Shown in pieces: positions 63,229 to 64,000 of a stretch of DNA of 64,000 bases. Location of the stretch: contig KN832567.1 of NCBI GenBank assembly GCA_000827205.1, positions 32,723 through 96,722 of the forward strand. The letters are read 5' to 3'. This DNA is from Plicaturopsis crispa FD-325 SS-3 (Eukaryota; Basidiomycota; Agaricomycetes; Amylocorticiales; Amylocorticiaceae). Each line of letters begins with the position of its first letter. Position 1 is the first letter of the stretch. Made by a program: the position numbers and the translations under genes. The notes beneath the pieces are model-generated. The model was given only the letters and a program-made list of their open reading frames with translations, had not been told where the DNA came from and searched no databases.

Positions 63229-64000
63229 CTACCCAGTGTTGCTAACTTGCAATAATGAGTCTGGGAATTCAATAATTGTGATAAGAAGTTCTAATTGGGA
63301 TCCCATACAAATTTTGAAGTGGAAATTATTACTATGTTGTTGATAAATGGCAAAAACCCTGCTACTTCTGTTTTCATGTGGAACCCACAAAACAGTTTTT
63401 CCATCAGGTGAATTGAAATAGCCATGCTTGTCTAACAAGCCACGGATATCATGAACTTTTGATGGACCTACAGATAAATCTGATATATTGATAATGCTGT
63501 AATTGGATCCTGTCACAATTTTGGTGCCATCGGGTGAGAATGCCATAGAATTCACACCCTCAAGAACACTCAAGGCTGTTCCTGTGGCTGCATCCCATAT
63601 TCTCACAGTCTCGTCATCTGATCCTGACACAATCTTGGTGCCATCAGGTGAGAATGCCACAGAATTCACAATCTTAGTATGGCCCTCAAGAACACTCAAG
63701 GCTGCTCCTGTGGCTACACCCCATATTGTCACATTGTGGTCCCATGATCCTGACACAATTTTGGTGCCATCAGGTGAGAATGCCACTGATTGCACATGAT
63801 GTGTATGGCCCTCAAGAACACTTAAGGCTGCTCCTGTGGCTACACCCCATATTCTCACAGTGTTGTCCCATGATCCTGACACAATTTTGGTGCCATCAGG
63901 TGAGAATGCCACAGATTGCACCTCATTTCTATGGCCCTCAAGAACACTCAAGGCTGTTCTTGTGGCTGCATCCCATATTCTTACAGTTTTGTCATTTGAT
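63229..64000 (-). CDS. WD40 C-terminal part of a second NWD NLR-like gene (partial)
   Basis: Open from the window edge to the stop at 63229; the 5' part (NACHT domain, if present) lies outside. It carries five WD40 units (TVRIWDAATG, HTKIVNSVAFSPDGTKIVSG), one of them shortened (VLEGVNSMAFSPDGTKIV). The family-specific end (IINISDLSVGPSKVHD, YFNSPDGKTVLWVPHENRSS, LLITIIEFPDS) aligns with the end of the first NWD gene (NLSIGPSKGHD-like, YLNSPDGKTVMWVPYENRCS) and extends it by about 10 residues. Same orientation as that gene, about 14 kb away, with similar 3' flanks. Two units carry TIWGVATG in place of RIWDAATG. Confidence 0.85.
   Translation of the reverse strand, partial: SNDKTVRIWDAATRTALSVLEGHRNEVQSVAFSPDGTKIVSGSWDNTVRIWGVATGAALSVLEGHTHHVQSVAFSPDGTKIVSGSWDHNVTIWGVATGAALSVLEGHTKIVNSVAFSPDGTKIVSGSDDETVRIWDAATGTALSVLEGVNSMAFSPDGTKIVTGSNYSIINISDLSVGPSKVHDIRGLLDKHGYFNSPDGKTVLWVPHENRSSRVFAIYQQHSNNFHFKICMGSQLELLITIIEFPDSLLQVSNTG

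Overview
The window looks like nuclear DNA of an agaricomycete (mushroom-forming) fungus. Genes are dense and split by many introns of about 49-70 bp with GT..AG ends. Several proteins are typically fungal: a fused five-domain AROM, an external type II NADH dehydrogenase, a Bem46-type hydrolase, a starch-binding amylase and NACHT-WD40 (NWD) receptors. I built the exon models by hand; for each intact gene the exon lengths sum to a multiple of three and protein motifs continue across the junctions.

Left part (1-34 kb) is mostly housekeeping. In order it holds: the 3' end of an unknown gene; AROM (-, shikimate pathway); external NADH dehydrogenase (+, mitochondrion); an F-box protein (-); ribose-5-phosphate isomerase (-); a decayed copy of TFB5 (+); a Bem46-like hydrolase (+); a small secreted protein (+); gamma-tubulin complex protein 2 (+); a frame-broken acidic membrane protein (-); a kinase-like gene, copy A (+); a membrane-anchored conserved protein (+); a TFIIIC WD40 subunit (-) head to head with intact TFB5 (+); and kinase-like copy B (-). 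AROM and ribose-5-phosphate isomerase lie about 5 kb apart. The pentose phosphate pathway feeds erythrose-4-phosphate to AROM, but this closeness may be chance.

Middle part (34.9-48.7 kb): an alpha-amylase with two C-terminal CBM20 starch-binding modules; a pseudogene of the kinase-like family (copy C); an inverted, decayed copy of the 17.7 kb secreted-protein gene; about 3 kb of degenerate GC-rich repeats; and an F-box-like gene with a serine-rich tail.

Right part (48.7-64 kb) is accessory DNA. Two NACHT-WD40 genes in the same orientation (the second runs off the window) have near-identical WD40 repeats and sit in AT-rich islands. The repeats probably caused the 957-N assembly gap in the first gene. 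Between them lie GC-rich DNA, a copy of the F-box gene that has split a fourth kinase-like copy (D) into two pieces, cytosine-rich repeats and LTR-like direct repeats.

The most unusual features are the chimeric composition of the first NWD gene, the kinase-like family found as two intact and two broken copies, the F-box insertion into copy D, and the TFB5 duplication.
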